64,000 nucleotides of DNA from Polydactylus sextarius (lineage: Eukaryota; Chordata; Actinopteri; Polynemidae): NCBI GenBank assembly GCA_016801845.1, contig CM028914.1, forward strand, positions 996,501-1,060,500, written 5' to 3'. Position 1 is the stretch's first letter; every line of letters begins with the position of its first letter. Position numbers and translations under genes: made by a program. Below, piece after piece: positions 14,532 to 28,219 of the stretch. A model generated the notes under the pieces. That model worked only from the letters and a program-made list of their open reading frames with translations, made no database searches and was not told the origin of the DNA.

Positions 14532-14829
14532 TACATGTAGATTTGTGACTAATGATGAAATAACTTGACATTTTAACTTAATGTCATCAAAACAAGAAGA
14601 AAAGCATCACAAAGCGTTAAAAAAATGGAACTTTAAGTTGCACAATTTTCCTTTTTTTTTTTTTTTTTCAAGAAAGCAAAGACCCAGGTTTGAACCTTGT
14701 TCTGTCTCACAACATTTACAGTTTACACTTCGAGTTTCAGTCTAAACAAGTTTTAATAAAAACAAAAGCTAATCTGGTTTTAAACATCAGCACAGTGAGA
14801 CGTTCGTGCTTTAAAAAAAGAAAAGAAAT

Positions 14830-15110
14830 AAAAGTGAACAATGTGGCTCCGTATGAAGGAAAGTTTTCTTTATCAGGGGGATGCAGGGCCTGTAAAGACA
14901 CATGGAGTTATATTACTCTTTGCTGCTGGGCTTTAGCAGGAAGTTTACTTGATTGGCAGGGAGCCGTCCTTCTTCTGTTTTACAGCCTTTTATGAAATAA
15001 CTGAGCCACAGTGCAACAACAGTTGAGCAATATCTCAGAGAGGGAAGCGAAAAGGGAAGCGGCTTCGGTGGCATGTGGCACCTGATCACCAGCCAGTCCT
15101 GATCTCCCAA
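14830..15110. promoter_or_regulatory. candidate conserved non-coding block
   Basis: Unique block (TTCTTTATCAGGGGGATGCA, ACTTGATTGGCAGGGAGCCG) without coding signal. Confidence 0.38.
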
Positions 15111-15329
15111 CATGTGCACACACACAAACACACACTCAAATGGATTGTGCAACTTTTATTATGTCAACTAAAAGCTGCTTCTATGGTGATGAGATGGTAA
15201 CAGAGTGGAGGACATAAAGAGTCAGTTCTATTTATTATAAAATGAAAATCAGCATTGAAGCGAAGATAATTTATTATTGGATCCACACGTGACTGAAACG
15301 ATCAGCTGATGGGGAGAGTGTGTCTCCTC

Positions 15330-15725
15330 CGTCGCTCTGAACTAACAAGTTCACCCTCTTGCAATCAAAGGGGCCTCAAGATTTATCGCTTTAATTTGGC
15401 AGTGAAAATGTCTGATGGCGGCTGTTACCAAGTGGAGGGCCCCCTGTTAGCACTTAACTGGCTAACTAGAGTGACGGGCATCTGGCTGGGTGGCTGCCTG
15501 CCTCTCTCTACCCCAGATTCCTACGCTCCCACTTTTCCTCCCCACTTTGCCCCAGCGTGACCTCACACAACTTCATTCTCCTTGAAGCAAGGCACCATGC
15601 AGGCATTTCCTGACAATTTATGTCCTTGTGCCACAAGCAGGGGCATGCCCTGCACTAAAATCCTATCCCTGGCCCATTTAGCGCACGCCTCCTGGCCTCC
15701 CAGAAGACTGTTATAGTGTTGCACT
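15330..15725. promoter_or_regulatory. candidate conserved non-coding block
   Basis: Unique block including CGCTTTAATTTGGCAGTGAA near 15385 and a purine/pyrimidine-balanced tail. An 83-residue open frame covers part of it but matches nothing I know. Confidence 0.38.
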
Positions 15726-16479
15726 ACTGTCTGTGAGGCGGAGTTATTACTTTACCCATGTAAAGCTGATTTATTACTAATCAGCTGTATTTTACTGTAT
15801 GTGTGTGTGTGTTTTTAATCACACATTTACACCTGGAGGTTTTGATCCTCTGTGAAGAGAAGCTCTCAACTTACTCGTGACATTATTTACATTAATAGCT
15901 TCGATGTTTTTTATAAATGGATTTAATCCTGTGGGTTTTTTGTGAAAGTGGGAAACCCCCGAAATAAAAAGTGAAACGCTATAAAATGTTCTGAGAGAAA
16001 CAATAGTCGAGTCTCCACATGTGTGTGTGGTTGATTGGTTAAAACCCAACACAGCATCATGGAGGAGAGTTTACCGGAAGTTAAACAAAAAAAAAACAGA
16101 TTGTATTTATTTTATAGCAGCAATGTCACGTGGTAGAGGCTGCAGCTACGATCAATACGAGTCACAGGTTCGACTGTAAAACGTTGAAATAATAACCGAT
16201 GGTGAAGAGGCAACAGAGGGACAATGAGATTAATGCAAATGAGGGACATGAGTGTGTGTGTTGGGATTGTGTCTACATCCCTGCGACATGTCTCCTTCTC
16301 TAAAGGTTAAGTAGCAGATAATTTGACCATATGTTCATCTGTGCATTTGACAGCGTGTTTCTGCAGACGACGCCTGTTGAATATGCAGCCGATTAAACAG
16401 GACGTCGCTCGTTTGTGTTAAAAGTGTCGACTGTTATCTGGAGAATATCAGATGTTAAAACTTTGAACAATTGCATTAC

Positions 16480-16820
16480 AGCGTCTGATGAGCTTGTCAC
16501 GCTCACTCTCGTGCAGCAGAGAACCATCTTTGCATAACTTGTTGCATAAGCAGAGTACTGGCAGGCACACTGTGTCATGTACGCTCCATGTCATTTCTGC
16601 TTTTGGTCGAGCTTATTACAGTACAGGCCGTTCCCTAATGTCGATGCGGTTGCAAAACCACACAAGCCATTTCTCTCCCTGACTTTTTTTTCTGTCATCT
16701 AAGAATTGGCTTCCTGTTTTCATTGTGTTCTGTTTCTCTCTCTGGAGGTGTCGTAACCCAGGAGGCCGTGCCAAGAACAAACCAAGGTCTGGTCGGGAGA
16801 GAGCACTGTGTGCTCACACT

Positions 16821-16859
<39 letters not shown>

Positions 16860-17100
16860 CCAGATGTTCACTGTGTGTGTGTGCGTGCGTCTATTGATGT
16901 GTGATGTGTATGGCATGTACAGTGCTTGTTGCCAAGCCATAAAAAGTCATTTGTATGAGCCTGATCTGATCTGCACCCTGCATGCCAGGCTCCTGCCTCG
17001 GCTTTTATTGTTGCACACGGTCGTACACATTCAGTATGAAGTATAGATGAACGTGGTAACACCAGCCTTCGCCCAGGGGCTGCATTCTTCATCCACTTAC
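16480..17100. promoter_or_regulatory. candidate conserved non-coding block, split by a CA repeat
   Basis: Unique sequence on both sides of the CA tract at 16824. The open frames here run through the repeat and are not credible genes. Confidence 0.3.
16824..16855. repeat. (CA)n microsatellite
   Basis: Short CA tract; a TG tract follows at 16872-16882. Confidence 0.95.
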
Positions 17101-17889
17101 ACAAAGAAAAGCAACAAAAAAAAAAAGAGGTGGTGGAACTAAATTGGAAAAGTTCTCAACAGGTCTTTAGGCTCGTAAATGAAGCTGATACAGTCAGAGA
17201 TTTGAGGTTCAACATTTGAAGGAATGAGAGCTGTAGAATAACAACAGGAAGGAAATAATATGTTTGTGGACTCGGTTTCATTCCTCCTGAATGTGTCACA
17301 TGTACTGTCGTGAATGTCGGACTCTGTAATTATTGCTGCTGGAGTCTTTCTCCATCAGAAACCAGTGTGAGCATGAACATGACTTTGTCCAACATCATTT
17401 ATATATTTAACATCTGAATCTGACCAACATGAAACCTCATCTTAGTGAAAATAAAGAGATAAATACACAGATGAAGGTTGTATTTGTTGTTGTGATTTTA
17501 CATCTGTTGGCTGTTTCATAAAAATAAAGATGAAATATAATCTTGTCTCTTCTCTCTAATGGAAACTATTGCTTTTACATTTCTGTTATGACTCATTATC
17601 TCGACAATGCAACTATTTTAATTGTTGATTTATTGGTTTTAAAGATTAATGATTCACTCCTTGATTTATTTGCAGCTACTTAAATGTTCCTGAATCCAAA
17701 CAGATTTCATTTATTTTGCTCATGATTCATTTTGATGAAAGGATGACGAGTTTTCTGTGTCAAATAATAAAAATATCATAAATGTCATCATTTAAAGATG
17801 CTGTTTTCTTTCTCTCTGCTTCTCCTCCATGTGTGTACAGTGTGTAAAGTGTGAAATAAGTGTCCACTGTCTTATCTTGTGTTTTCCAG

Positions 17890-17976
17890 CTGGAGAGAAG
17901 GCCATAGTTTGTGACCAGTGTGGCGCCCAGTTCCAGACGGAGGAATCTCTGGAGGCTCACCGACAGATCCACACTG
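17890..17976 (+). CDS. zbtb16: zbtb16 (PLZF) internal coding exon: zinc finger 3
   Basis: This 87-base exon encodes one C2H2 finger, starting GEKAIVCDQCGAQF and ending HRQIHTG. The spacing is C-x2-C-x12-H-x3-H. It corresponds to the third of nine PLZF fingers; mammalian PLZF has a closely similar AFVCDQCGAQF segment here. PLZF is a nuclear BTB/zinc-finger transcription factor that recruits corepressors, and its fingers bind DNA. The acceptor is TTTTCCAG at 17882-17889. The first two bases complete an alanine codon begun in the upstream exon, which is outside the window. The donor GTACGC starts at 17977, splitting the glycine codon of the HTG linker after its first base. The frame stays open into the intron only because the intron starts with a CA repeat (HTHTHT), which is not coding. 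The exon length is a multiple of three, so skipping it removes exactly one finger. Family identity is very sure; the paralogue (a or b) is undetermined. Confidence 0.96.
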
Positions 17977-17977
17977 G

Positions 17978-18430
<453 letters not shown>

Positions 18431-18753
18431 GCATCAGAAATGAAAACATCATGAGCTCTTCTCCTTCATCGTGTTTTTCTATTGATTTAATTTGCTCACA
18501 AACTTCCACCTGATGTCAGCGCTGCATCGCCTCCAGACACTTTGTTTTAACTAATAAGAATATTTTTGTTGAGACAAATTCTTTTAAAATCACTGTGAAA
18601 AAAGGTCAAAGTGTCCAGGTGTCTTGTAAAAAAAACCTTGTAACTATGTACTGTAATCAAATCAGAGTCAACCTGATAAAAATTGAGATCACATTGAATC
18701 ACCAGCTCACAATTTGTTTGTATATTTTTGCAAATCAGCTTGCATCTGGTGGT

Positions 18754-18783
18754 GGTGTGTGTGTGTGTGTGTGTTGATACGCG

Positions 18784-18824
<41 letters not shown>
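18754..18824. repeat. paired (TG)n tracts
   Basis: Two TG tracts are separated by GATACGCGC. Confidence 0.95.
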
Positions 18825-18825
<1 letters not shown>

Positions 18826-18829
18826 ATGC

Positions 18830-19080
18830 TCAGCCCTCTCTGGCTAACTGGAGCCATGGATTGACACATTGATAGATAACATCATCTTGGATTAGTCCCA
18901 CTCGCCCTAAATCAAGACAGACCCAACAGTAATCAACAAGCCGGGAAAACTTGGCAGGCCAACGTTGTTTATCAGGACTCAGCTATGAAGATGGGAAGAC
19001 GAGGATGATGTAGGTGCCAAGATGTAAATAGGAAGAAGTAAATCCCCCCTCCAACAGATGTGTGGCGGCTGAGAACAGTT
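18830..19080. promoter_or_regulatory. candidate conserved non-coding block
   Basis: Unique block after the TG tract; no coding signal. Confidence 0.3.
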
Positions 19081-19613
19081 TCACTGCTGGTGATCGACTC
19101 TTTAATTTGAGGGGAGAGAAAACTCTTCACCTCCTTTATATAATGTTCTTCTATTTATCACTCATCGTTGCTTATTACTGGAAATTTCTGTCAATATTAT
19201 GACTCAGTCCAACACTTTGGACAAACACAGCTTGCCACATGATTGTTAATGGAAGTGTTGAAGGATAAAATTGCACAATAATATAATTTAGAGAAAATCC
19301 AACTGAAGAAGTCAAACAATCCAGTTTAATGATAAAATAGAAAGAGCTGAATCTGGTGTGGATCGTTAATGAATCAATCAGCTGAACCATTTGTGGTTCA
19401 TCCTCTGAGGTGTTTGGCTTCGGCAGATTAATGTCGTGTTCTTGTACGTAGATTATTAACTTTGGCATCGGAGGAAAGAAGGTCGAAGGATCGACGTCGT
19501 TTAGTTCGAACTTCACGTGTCAAACAGAATCAGATGAGAGAACAGAGAGCTGCCGATTCACATGAGGCCAGAAACTGATGCACGAAAATAGACACACGTC
19601 ATCATTATCATCA

Positions 19614-19734
<121 letters not shown>

Positions 19735-19899
19735 GTCCTTCATCTGAAACGTCGACCCTCAGTCTCTCAGCATCAGCTCCCTCCTCTTCTTCTAGTTGCT
19801 CCTCCACGTTCCTCCTAAACATTTAGAGGAGCGGTATAGTCTGGATTTTGGGGAGGTGGGGGGTATGTGGGGTATGTGGAGTGTGTGTGTGTGTGGGGG

Positions 19900-20240
19900 G
19901 GGGTTAGTCCTGCGGGGCATGCCCTCAGCCAATCAGCTCGCCAGAGGTAGAGAAGGGTTAAATGAGGCTAATGATCCAACAGCCATAACAGCGGAAAGGA
20001 GCGATCTAAATATAGGCTTTCTAGTCTGGAACCAATGGAAGAGGTTGAGGGGGACGGAGGGGGGGCAGAGGGGGGTGGGTGGGGGTGTAGCAGTCGCAGC
20101 CGGGGCCAGACGTGTCCTCCTGCCAGACAACTAGAGCAGCAGCAGTAATAGTATAGTGATCATCCATGTGTTCAGCCCCTCACAGGGATCAGAGTTTGAA
20201 AAATGGGCTCCGGTGAAATATGACAAGGCAGTTTCACTGC
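19900..20240. promoter_or_regulatory. candidate conserved non-coding block
   Basis: GC-balanced unique sequence (AATCAGCTCGCC, TCTAAATATAGGCTTTCTAG) containing G-rich runs at 20048-20089. Confidence 0.3.
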
Positions 20241-20879
20241 TGCAGCGTCCGGCTCTCACTTTCACTTTCTCTTTTCTTATGATCTTTATGCTGCTCCACA
20301 TCTGCAGGATCATATATATCTGACATCCTCATTTCTAAAGACACAAACTCTTCTTCTTCTAATTAATGTGAAATCGATGCTTGTGATTAGTCGTGAGCTG
20401 CTCGGTGAGGTGAGGTTGTGTTAGCGTTTGTTTCCAGCAGCTGATGACTGATGACGTGACAGTTGCAGAGGTAAACAAACACGTCTCTTCCTGTGTGTCT
20501 CTGTCTCTGAGATTTATTATGAACTTGTCTGGGTTTGTCTCTGCTATTGTCCAGTTGAAGCTACTTCAACAACAGCACATGTAGGTCGACAAGTTAGAAG
20601 AACCCTAATCGTCGTATTTAATCGACCCGACAGCTCATGTTTCTGTACATTTATATCACGTTTATGCCTCAAATATGTTTGTGTCTTCATACGTTTATTC
20701 TCCACTTTAGATCCAACCTTGTTTATTAGTCTTAAAAGTGAAAATAATCCACAGAAACAGACAAAACAAAGAAGTCAGGACATGTGATACAATAGCGGCT
20801 CCTCTGGACAGCACCGTGTTAAATCAGACTGAGCTAGAAAAGCTTAACAAACATGGATTTATTTATACAGAAATGTCTG

Positions 20880-21130
20880 TGTGTACAGTGCCCAAGACTC
20901 CAAACATCAGAGAGGGAGTGTGGTGGGAGCAGGGGGTTACTGTTGGCCCTCAAAGCCAGATTTGATCTCTGCCTGCCTCTTGGCAGCGTTTCAGCCCTTG
21001 GCTAATGTTCTCTGATGACAATATTTGGCCTCTGAAACTGTGGCTGTTTCTTGCAGCTTTCAATGGGAACTATTGTGGTGTTTTCCTCTGTTGGTCTGAT
21101 CAGCTGCAGCCTGACTCAACCTCTGTGTTT
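20880..21130. promoter_or_regulatory. candidate conserved non-coding block
   Basis: Unique sequence around CTAATGTTCTCTGATGACAA near 21002; no coding signal. A smaller similar block lies at 21680-21850. Confidence 0.3.
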
Positions 21131-21256
21131 CTCACTCTGAGTCGTTCAGGCACCTCGGTGTGTTACTGCACCGCTCACATATGTGGGACGTATAGCGGGT
21201 GGTCATCCTGAACCGTCGAGACATTCCTGACGTGGTCGTCATTCCTGATGGACAGG

Positions 21257-21259
<3 letters not shown>

Positions 21260-21290
<31 letters not shown>
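21260..21290. repeat. (TG)n microsatellite
   Basis: About 15 TG copies. Confidence 0.95.
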
Positions 21291-21291
<1 letters not shown>

Positions 21292-23077
21292 CTGGTCGAG
21301 ATGCCAGGGAACAAGCTGCAAAACATCATGTGGCCGTTTTTTTTTTGTTTTTACCTCGTGAACTTGTGCAAATACAAACGCACAAACACTCAAACTGTTG
21401 GTCTGTAAACGTTGAGCGACACATGAATCAGATGAATCAGGAGCTGGAGTCACTTGTGAGTTTCATTACAGAGACTCACCGATCATTTTGTCACATATTT
21501 TTCCAAATTGGACGGCTTCACATCACAGAGTCGCTCTGCATTTAAACTGGGACAGAGTCCATCCCATCAGAGCTGTAGCCTGTTCACTACCGTCTCTGAC
21601 TCATGTCCATTATTATTATTATTGTTAATATTATTATATTACTATGAGCAGTGATTTTGCGGTAAATGCAGAGTGTTTTTTAAAGACTGAACGCAGCGTT
21701 GGCAGACTAACGCAACATCTGAGGCGAAGCTGGAAGGAAGGATTTCCTGGAGGAGACTTCCATTTCATCATGTGCCTGTCAGGTGATTGACAGGAAGCGC
21801 AGCGTAATGTTGTGTGCATACTGATATGAAACCACTCCAGACTTGCATTTTCATTTTGAAACACTGCCTCGGTAAAGTAGCGACGGCAGTTAGAGGAATC
21901 GACAGTGATCATATCCTCGGTTCCCAACGTCTGACGATTATTTGTCACTATCAGACTTCTGGTGAGTTAATTCACCACCAGAGAAGTAGGTTTCGCTCCG
22001 TCTCGTCTCACATTTCTTGCAGTGACATATAAGTTTTTCCAGCAGCGTGCGACAGACTCTAATATAATCAAAGCCAGGGGCCAGAGAGACCTTTAGCAGA
22101 AATATCAAAAACACCTTCATTAATTTTTAATGTGATTTCACTATGATGTAATGTCAGTCTGCAGCCAAATGGCATCAAATGCCAAATTCTAGCAGTTTAT
22201 ATGCAGGAAGTTTTAAATTCAAAATGACCAGTTTCACCTGTTTCACGTCTTTAGTGTCAAATTGAGATGTTTTATTTCTAACACTGACTTACAATTAATG
22301 AGCCAGAAAACAAGGATTTTCTCATTAATGAAGCTTAGATTTTATTTTACTTTATTTTTTATAAATCGAGGACAATAAAGTGATTTCAATGCATAATGTG
22401 AGCTGTTCTATTGAAAGGAACAATAAAATTTAAAGAGCGGCTGATTAATTACTGCATTCTGTTTTACAAATCTTCAGAGGTTTGTTTTGCAGAGAGAGAG
22501 CAGCGACCGTCTGCTACGAACGCCGTAATTGTCTCGTTTTGCTGAACACTTTCAATTTCCTCTTTGTGATATCAGCTGTTTCCAAAGCTCTTTTAATGTG
22601 GATTTCTTTCCCCACACCATAATATCATATTGTGAAAGTCTTGTGCTCATTTAAACAACATCCACCTCCAACGTGTCATTTTCAGTTTGTATTTCCAGTA
22701 AAGCCTCTCCCCGCTCTCATGTTTTTCTCTCCTTTCCTTTTCTGTCTTTATCTCTGCAACTTCTTCTGCCAACTATCGTCATCTCTTTTTTTCATTAGAT
22801 TGTTTTGGTCCCCAACATAATTTATAGCTCTTGTATTTTATTGGTATAAGAAAAAAACACCACACTCACATTCCACTTGATTAAACTGGAGCTTCGTGCA
22901 TAAAAGCAAAAGGTCAGAATATGAAGCAGAGAGGAAGAAAAGAAGCTCAGACACAAAACAGGAAGAAAAAAGTTAAAGTCGTTTTATTTTAATGCAAATT
23001 TTCCAAAAAAAAAAAAAAAAGATTTACTCAGGCCTTCGTGCATTCTGCAGCTTCTACTGTAAATGTGAACATGCGCA

Positions 23078-23080
<3 letters not shown>

Positions 23081-23110
<30 letters not shown>

Positions 23111-23198
23111 ATGTGCATGCGTGTGTGTGCGTGTGTGTGTGTGCATGTGCATGCGTGTGTGTGCGTGTGTGTGTGCGTGTGTGTGTGTGTGTGTGCAG
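23081..23198. repeat. TG tract with a duplicated GCATGTGCATGC-bearing segment
   Basis: TG repeats contain two near-identical 34-base segments, each with GCATGTGCATGC followed by GTGTGTGTGC. This is an alternating purine-pyrimidine tract throughout. Confidence 0.9.
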
Positions 23199-23325
23199 TT
23201 ATTCAACATGATCTGGGGACTCGAGCTCCCATGTGACTTGAGTAGAAATGAGTCCGGAGTCTACAGGCTTTAGAAGAATTTGTTGTCCAACTGTTGGTGT
23301 TCCTGTTTATACATGAATCATCTCC

Positions 23326-23326
23326 G

Positions 23327-23357
<31 letters not shown>

Positions 23358-23409
23358 CAGAGAGCCAGAGAAAATCCACATATAATAGGAGGAGGACGGG
23401 GAGGAGGCT

Positions 23410-23442
<33 letters not shown>
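23326..23442. repeat. (CA)n and (CT)n microsatellites
   Basis: CA tract at 23326-23354; CT tract at 23410-23442. Confidence 0.95.
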
Positions 23443-23445
<3 letters not shown>

Positions 23446-23929
23446 TCTTCTATTTTTCTTTCTGTCTCTTTATCTCCCTCCGTCCCTTTTTAAAGTCTTG
23501 TAATACAGGGAAAATATGCAAACCATGGAGTGGCAATAGTGGGTTTAGCCAGTGGGAACACAGCGTGATTCCAGCAGGCCGCGGCCGCAGAGTAAACACT
23601 TTCTTTTCTCAAGCCAGAAATAGTTTGGCTGGAGAGAGAGCAGCGGAAAAGAAAGAAGGGAGGGAGGAGAGAGAAAGGAGGAGAAAGAGGAGAAGGAGGT
23701 GGGGTAGAGGGGGTGGGGGGTGGAGGAGGTTATGACAGAACAACAAGCTACAAACTACAAGGTTATGACTGTTAGAGAAAGAAAAAGAAGATTATTTCTT
23801 CTCTTTGAGTCTTGTTCTTTAACGTAAAGTGTTTGTGCTGAAGGCCGAGTGATTCCTTTACCTCCAACACACACCAACACACACCAACACACACACTCTA
23901 ACACACACTAAACATACGCACACACACAG

Positions 23930-24140
23930 TCCAGACATGTCAGTCAAACAAATTAGGCCAATGGCAGCGCTACACAGGGGTCACGTCAAAAGTGCCGATT
24001 GTCTCAATCACATTAGTCCGTCGCTGGCATCTGTTTAGCATTTAGTTAATTGTGATGTTATTAACTTGTCAGTGAGCATTAGAGCAGCGATAAGCAAAGC
24101 AAATATTCCTCCACCGCAGGCAGACAGTGCTACACATGTG
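23930..24140. promoter_or_regulatory. candidate conserved non-coding block
   Basis: Dense unique sequence (CAAACAAATTAGGCCAATGG, TTTAGTTAATTGTGATGTTA) with no frame of interest. One of the more convincing blocks by texture. Confidence 0.42.
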
Positions 24141-24839
24141 TTGTTCATACACACACACACACACACGTGTACATATATAAATATATGTATGAAAACACAG
24201 CTGGAGAACAAACGTGTGAATGTGACTGGACTCAGACTCTTCACCATAAAGATAAAATTAAGATCTTTACGAGGCTTTTGAGCTCTTCACTAAAGGGCAG
24301 ATGTACATTAGCATTATGACTTCTGATGGCAAAGTGCTAACGATGCTGCGCTTCCTGTCGGTGTCATCTGGTGAGTCAAAATGCTGATTCGCACCGTCCT
24401 CGTTCGACACTCGCCGTTTTTTTAGCGTCCCACTCATAACGGAGCAAGCTGTCCGTACATGAAGGCAGATTATCCATCTGTCCGTCTGCCTGCGCCCAGC
24501 TGGTCGGAGGGTGGGTGGGGGTGGAGGAGGGGGGGACGCCACAGAGACGGACGGACACACACAGACACACATTTACCTGTTTGTATCAAATTAACAAGAC
24601 AAAACACGTTTAATGATTTTTAATTCACTAATAAACGTGACGTCCTTGTTGTTGGAGATAATTTAAAATATTATATCACAAGAAAATATGTTTCCATCTT
24701 TATAGTTGATATATTCATTATATAGTGTTTATATAGAGTCTAAATGTTTGTGTGATGGTCATTTATTACGTCCAGTTTCACCTCCATCTCTGTAAATAAA
24801 TCCCTCTTTCCTCCTCCTCCTCGGCCCTCACTCTCGCTC

Positions 24840-26810
24840 ACCTCCCAAAATAAGAAGAGTACAAGTGGTCAGAGACACTATCGGTGGCTAAATTAAATCA
24901 AGTGGCACTAGCTCGACTACAGTCAGTTCTCTTGCTACTAACCTCCTCCTCCTTCTCCCTCAGCAAACAAATTTTTCCCCAGATAAGATCTAAATGAGTT
25001 TTTCCAGGCGGAGGACAATCCTGCCTTTGGCTGATGGATACGGTGCACGGCTGCAGTGTGGCCAACGCCGCCAGTAACAGCTATAAGTGTTATGCACCGC
25101 GGCCTATACGTGAATAGAGGATGTGTGGTTTGTGTGTAAATGAGATAAAATGTGTGAATGAGAGCTGGCACCGCTAACGTTCCCCGCACCCAGTTTCTTT
25201 CATTGAGAATTACCCGACTGGGCCCCTGCACTGCAGAGCCTCGGCGGCGAGGCTTAGTGTCATGGTGGGCACAGTCGCATTGAGGCGACGCTGCAGGAAA
25301 CCATGGGACAACAGCGTGTCAGCGAGGGAGCTGGTGTTCTCATAAGGGGGAAATAGGTGGGTGGGATCCAGTAGCAAATTGGGATGTTGGTGGTGAGCAA
25401 CAGTGTGTCTGCAGGAGGATCCCCACATGGATGGATCATTGTGAAGCAGGGACAGCAGCCTCACATCCACAGAGACCAATAAAATGATGTGGTATGGGCA
25501 GCGGGAGGGTGGGTAGGGGTGAGAGGATTATAGACTCCCAGAGGGCTCCGCGATTCACGGGCCATAAAATGGAAGTCAGCAGGACACGCTGCAAATCTGG
25601 AGAGCCAATATCCAGCAACCCTTTCCTCCCTCCGCCGACCCCGAGGATGTGTCTCAGACGTACGTCACAAAGCGACACCGCAGAGAGAAACATCCCGGTG
25701 TCGGACAATCTCGGCTCCCCTGGACGTCGCTTTTCTTCCCCACGATTACATTTGCATGTCGGCCGCTGAGGCTTTGTAGGAAATCTGCTTGGTCAAAAAC
25801 AAAAACAAGAAGAAGAAGAAGGAGGAGGAGGAGGAAGAGGAGGATAGATAAGGAAAGAGACAGAACAGAGGAAATCAACGCAGGCGTTTTCCATTCAGGG
25901 AATAAAAAAGGCAGCTTTTGTCAGGAGGTCCCCTACTTTCAGATATCCCATCGCATTTTAACCTTGGCAAGACGAGGACTGTGAATATAAAAGGATTCGC
26001 CCAAGAGAGTGAAAGAGAGAAAGAGATGTGGAGCAGTGGCCCCACGTCAACAATGGCCAGGGAGCTTTTGTCCACAGTGTTATTTGAAGTAAATCTCCCT
26101 CTGTAATTAGATCGGAGCTGTTTGTGGACATCTTAGGAGAGCGTCAGTGTTAAAACAGCAACGCACGAGGGCCCTTTTAATTTACAGTGCAAATACCTTT
26201 CGATTAGCGTGGAGAGTGAGGAGGGGGAGCAGGGAGCGGCCGGGACGGACAATGGACCAGTCTTTCAATCCTTTTCTTTTTGTTGTTGTTGTTTGAGAGC
26301 GGGAAGAGGTTCGAGCAGCTCTCCTGTGTTCCTTAATTGTGAAGCAAGGAGATTAGTACGAGTGCTTCCAACCTTTCACCCCAAACAAAAGAACCATCAG
26401 ATCCAGTTGCCTAGTGACACGAGGGTTTCACACCGGCACATTCAGCCTCGGCCTCCGTCGGTTTGAAACATTTCAACACGACCGACCAGGATCCGCAGCC
26501 GTTTGTGTCCCCGTCCATGTGACAGCAGCCTTAATGGCACCGAGCAGCCTCGCTAATGAAAATGGCCGTTCATCCTCGCTCCAAGTCCGTCTCTCAGACT
26601 CATATAAAAGTTAATGTACCCGTGACAATGACATTCAGAAGACCGTTTAGCTTTGGACAAATGCTGCATTTCTTGGTGGCAAGAGCAGCCGGGCAAACTG
26701 AAATGTCCTTTTACACTGCGTGCAGCTCAATCAAAGGGCACTTAGCAGTGTCATATTGATTATGGGAGCTTAACCCCCGTCAATCTCTGATGGGTCATTT
26801 TGGCAAATGT
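24840..26810. promoter_or_regulatory. long candidate regulatory cluster
   Basis: Nearly 2 kb of unique, fairly GC-rich sequence, broken only by a purine tract at 25800-25870 (GAAGAAG/GGAGGAG). It is the longest repeat-poor stretch in the intron. Several open frames of 60-110 residues overlap on both strands, with no family resemblance and no convincing splice pattern. I treat it as regulatory DNA. Confidence 0.4.
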
Positions 26811-26999
26811 CCCCTGATGGTTTGAGTGTAAAGAGGAAGAAAAGAGGGGAAACCCTGATCTGAGGTCAGTTGTGATCAGGTTTAAGATGAAATAAGAACA
26901 GATCACAAGGACGAAAATTAATTATTGATTTTAGCTTCTTGTTATTGGCTACAAATCTGCATCGATCTCTGATGAATCTGAGGTGATAAGTCAACAGTG

Positions 27000-27336
27000 A
27001 TTTGAGTATTAACTGCAGCAGTAACATACTTTCATCTAGTTACATTTCCAAACTGATCCATGTTTTCAAGTTTCACTCATTTATTTCAGGAAAACTACAA
27101 AACAAACGTGAACGTTTTTTTTGAGTTTCCGTCGTCCGGAAGAATAACGGTTTTTAGCTTCAACGTTTCCTTTTTTCTTTAAAGAATATCAGGTTGATTT
27201 TAATATTCACAGCAGCAATAATTTACATTAAATGAGTTAAATTTCCAAACTAATCTGAAAGTTTCACTCGTTTATTTCAGGAAAGCTACGAGAGAAACGT
27301 GATGGTTGTGAGTTTCCTTCTCTCGGTAGAAGAATC
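27000..27336. repeat. diverged tandem duplication, about 198-bp spacing
   Basis: 27000-27146 and 27195-27336 share the same order of motifs: GCAGCA, TTTCCAAACT, GTTTCACTC, TTTATTTCAGGAAA, GAGTTTCC and AGAAT. The copies differ by many substitutions and small indels, so the duplication is old. Confidence 0.75.
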
Positions 27337-28219
27337 TATTCTTGACAAACACTTACATTAAATCCTGTTTTGTTTTCAGTGTTTTTTCTTTAATCTGTGA
27401 CCGTTCCTGGCTTTAACAGGGTGTTTATTGCTGTATCCATGACAATGAAGGTCCTGTAACCTTAAGGAAATACTTATTTTAACCTAAACCACGTGTTTTC
27501 TTTAAAACCAAACCAAACCCAGTCCGTTTTTTTTTTTTTTTTTTTTTGTGCCAAAACCGTGACCGTAAGTTTCTGTCCATGTTTATTATTGTTGACGACA
27601 ACCGTCCAGTTCACCTGCCACATAAAGCATGAACCACCCGAACGCACCAGAGCTTCGGTTATTTATGTTTTACTGTGAAACTTTGCTGTTTCTCCAGTTT
27701 TAGCGTTTTATTCTCGCAGGTGTCTCATTACCAAAAACACTTTTAAGGAAACCGTGCTTCGTGTGCACGAACCTGTAACTCCCCGGCAGCCATTGTTTCC
27801 CACATTTTCTATGATATGAAAATCACGTTAAACTCAGGAAGTCAAGTCTGAAAGGTCTGCTGCATGTTTCAGCTCTTTAGCTACACAAACCATCTGCTCA
27901 ACATCTGTTTACGTGCAGCTCTAGTGTTTCTTCTACATTGTAAATAGCAGTTTTTATTTCCCAGCAGCCATTTTTAGACATTAACTTCAGCACAGGATTA
28001 AAAAAACCAGTTTGTGAAACTTCTTCAAGGTGATTAATTAGTGCAGCGTGTGCAGTTGTTGATTCTAGTTAATATAGTTTAAAGAAATATAACACTGGTT
28101 TCTTCAGGTAGAGATATGACCTAACTTGATTTTGAGATGATGTAAAGAGGTAATAATATATATTTATTTCAAATAAAGTCAGGTTGAGTTTGAAGAAGCT
28201 CCTTTCTAGAGTCTTTGAG

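Noticed and set aside
24938..26466. Several 60-111 residue open frames on both strands as genes
   Set aside because: They overlap each other on opposite strands, show no family resemblance and have no splice context. A unique regulatory block explains the sequence better.
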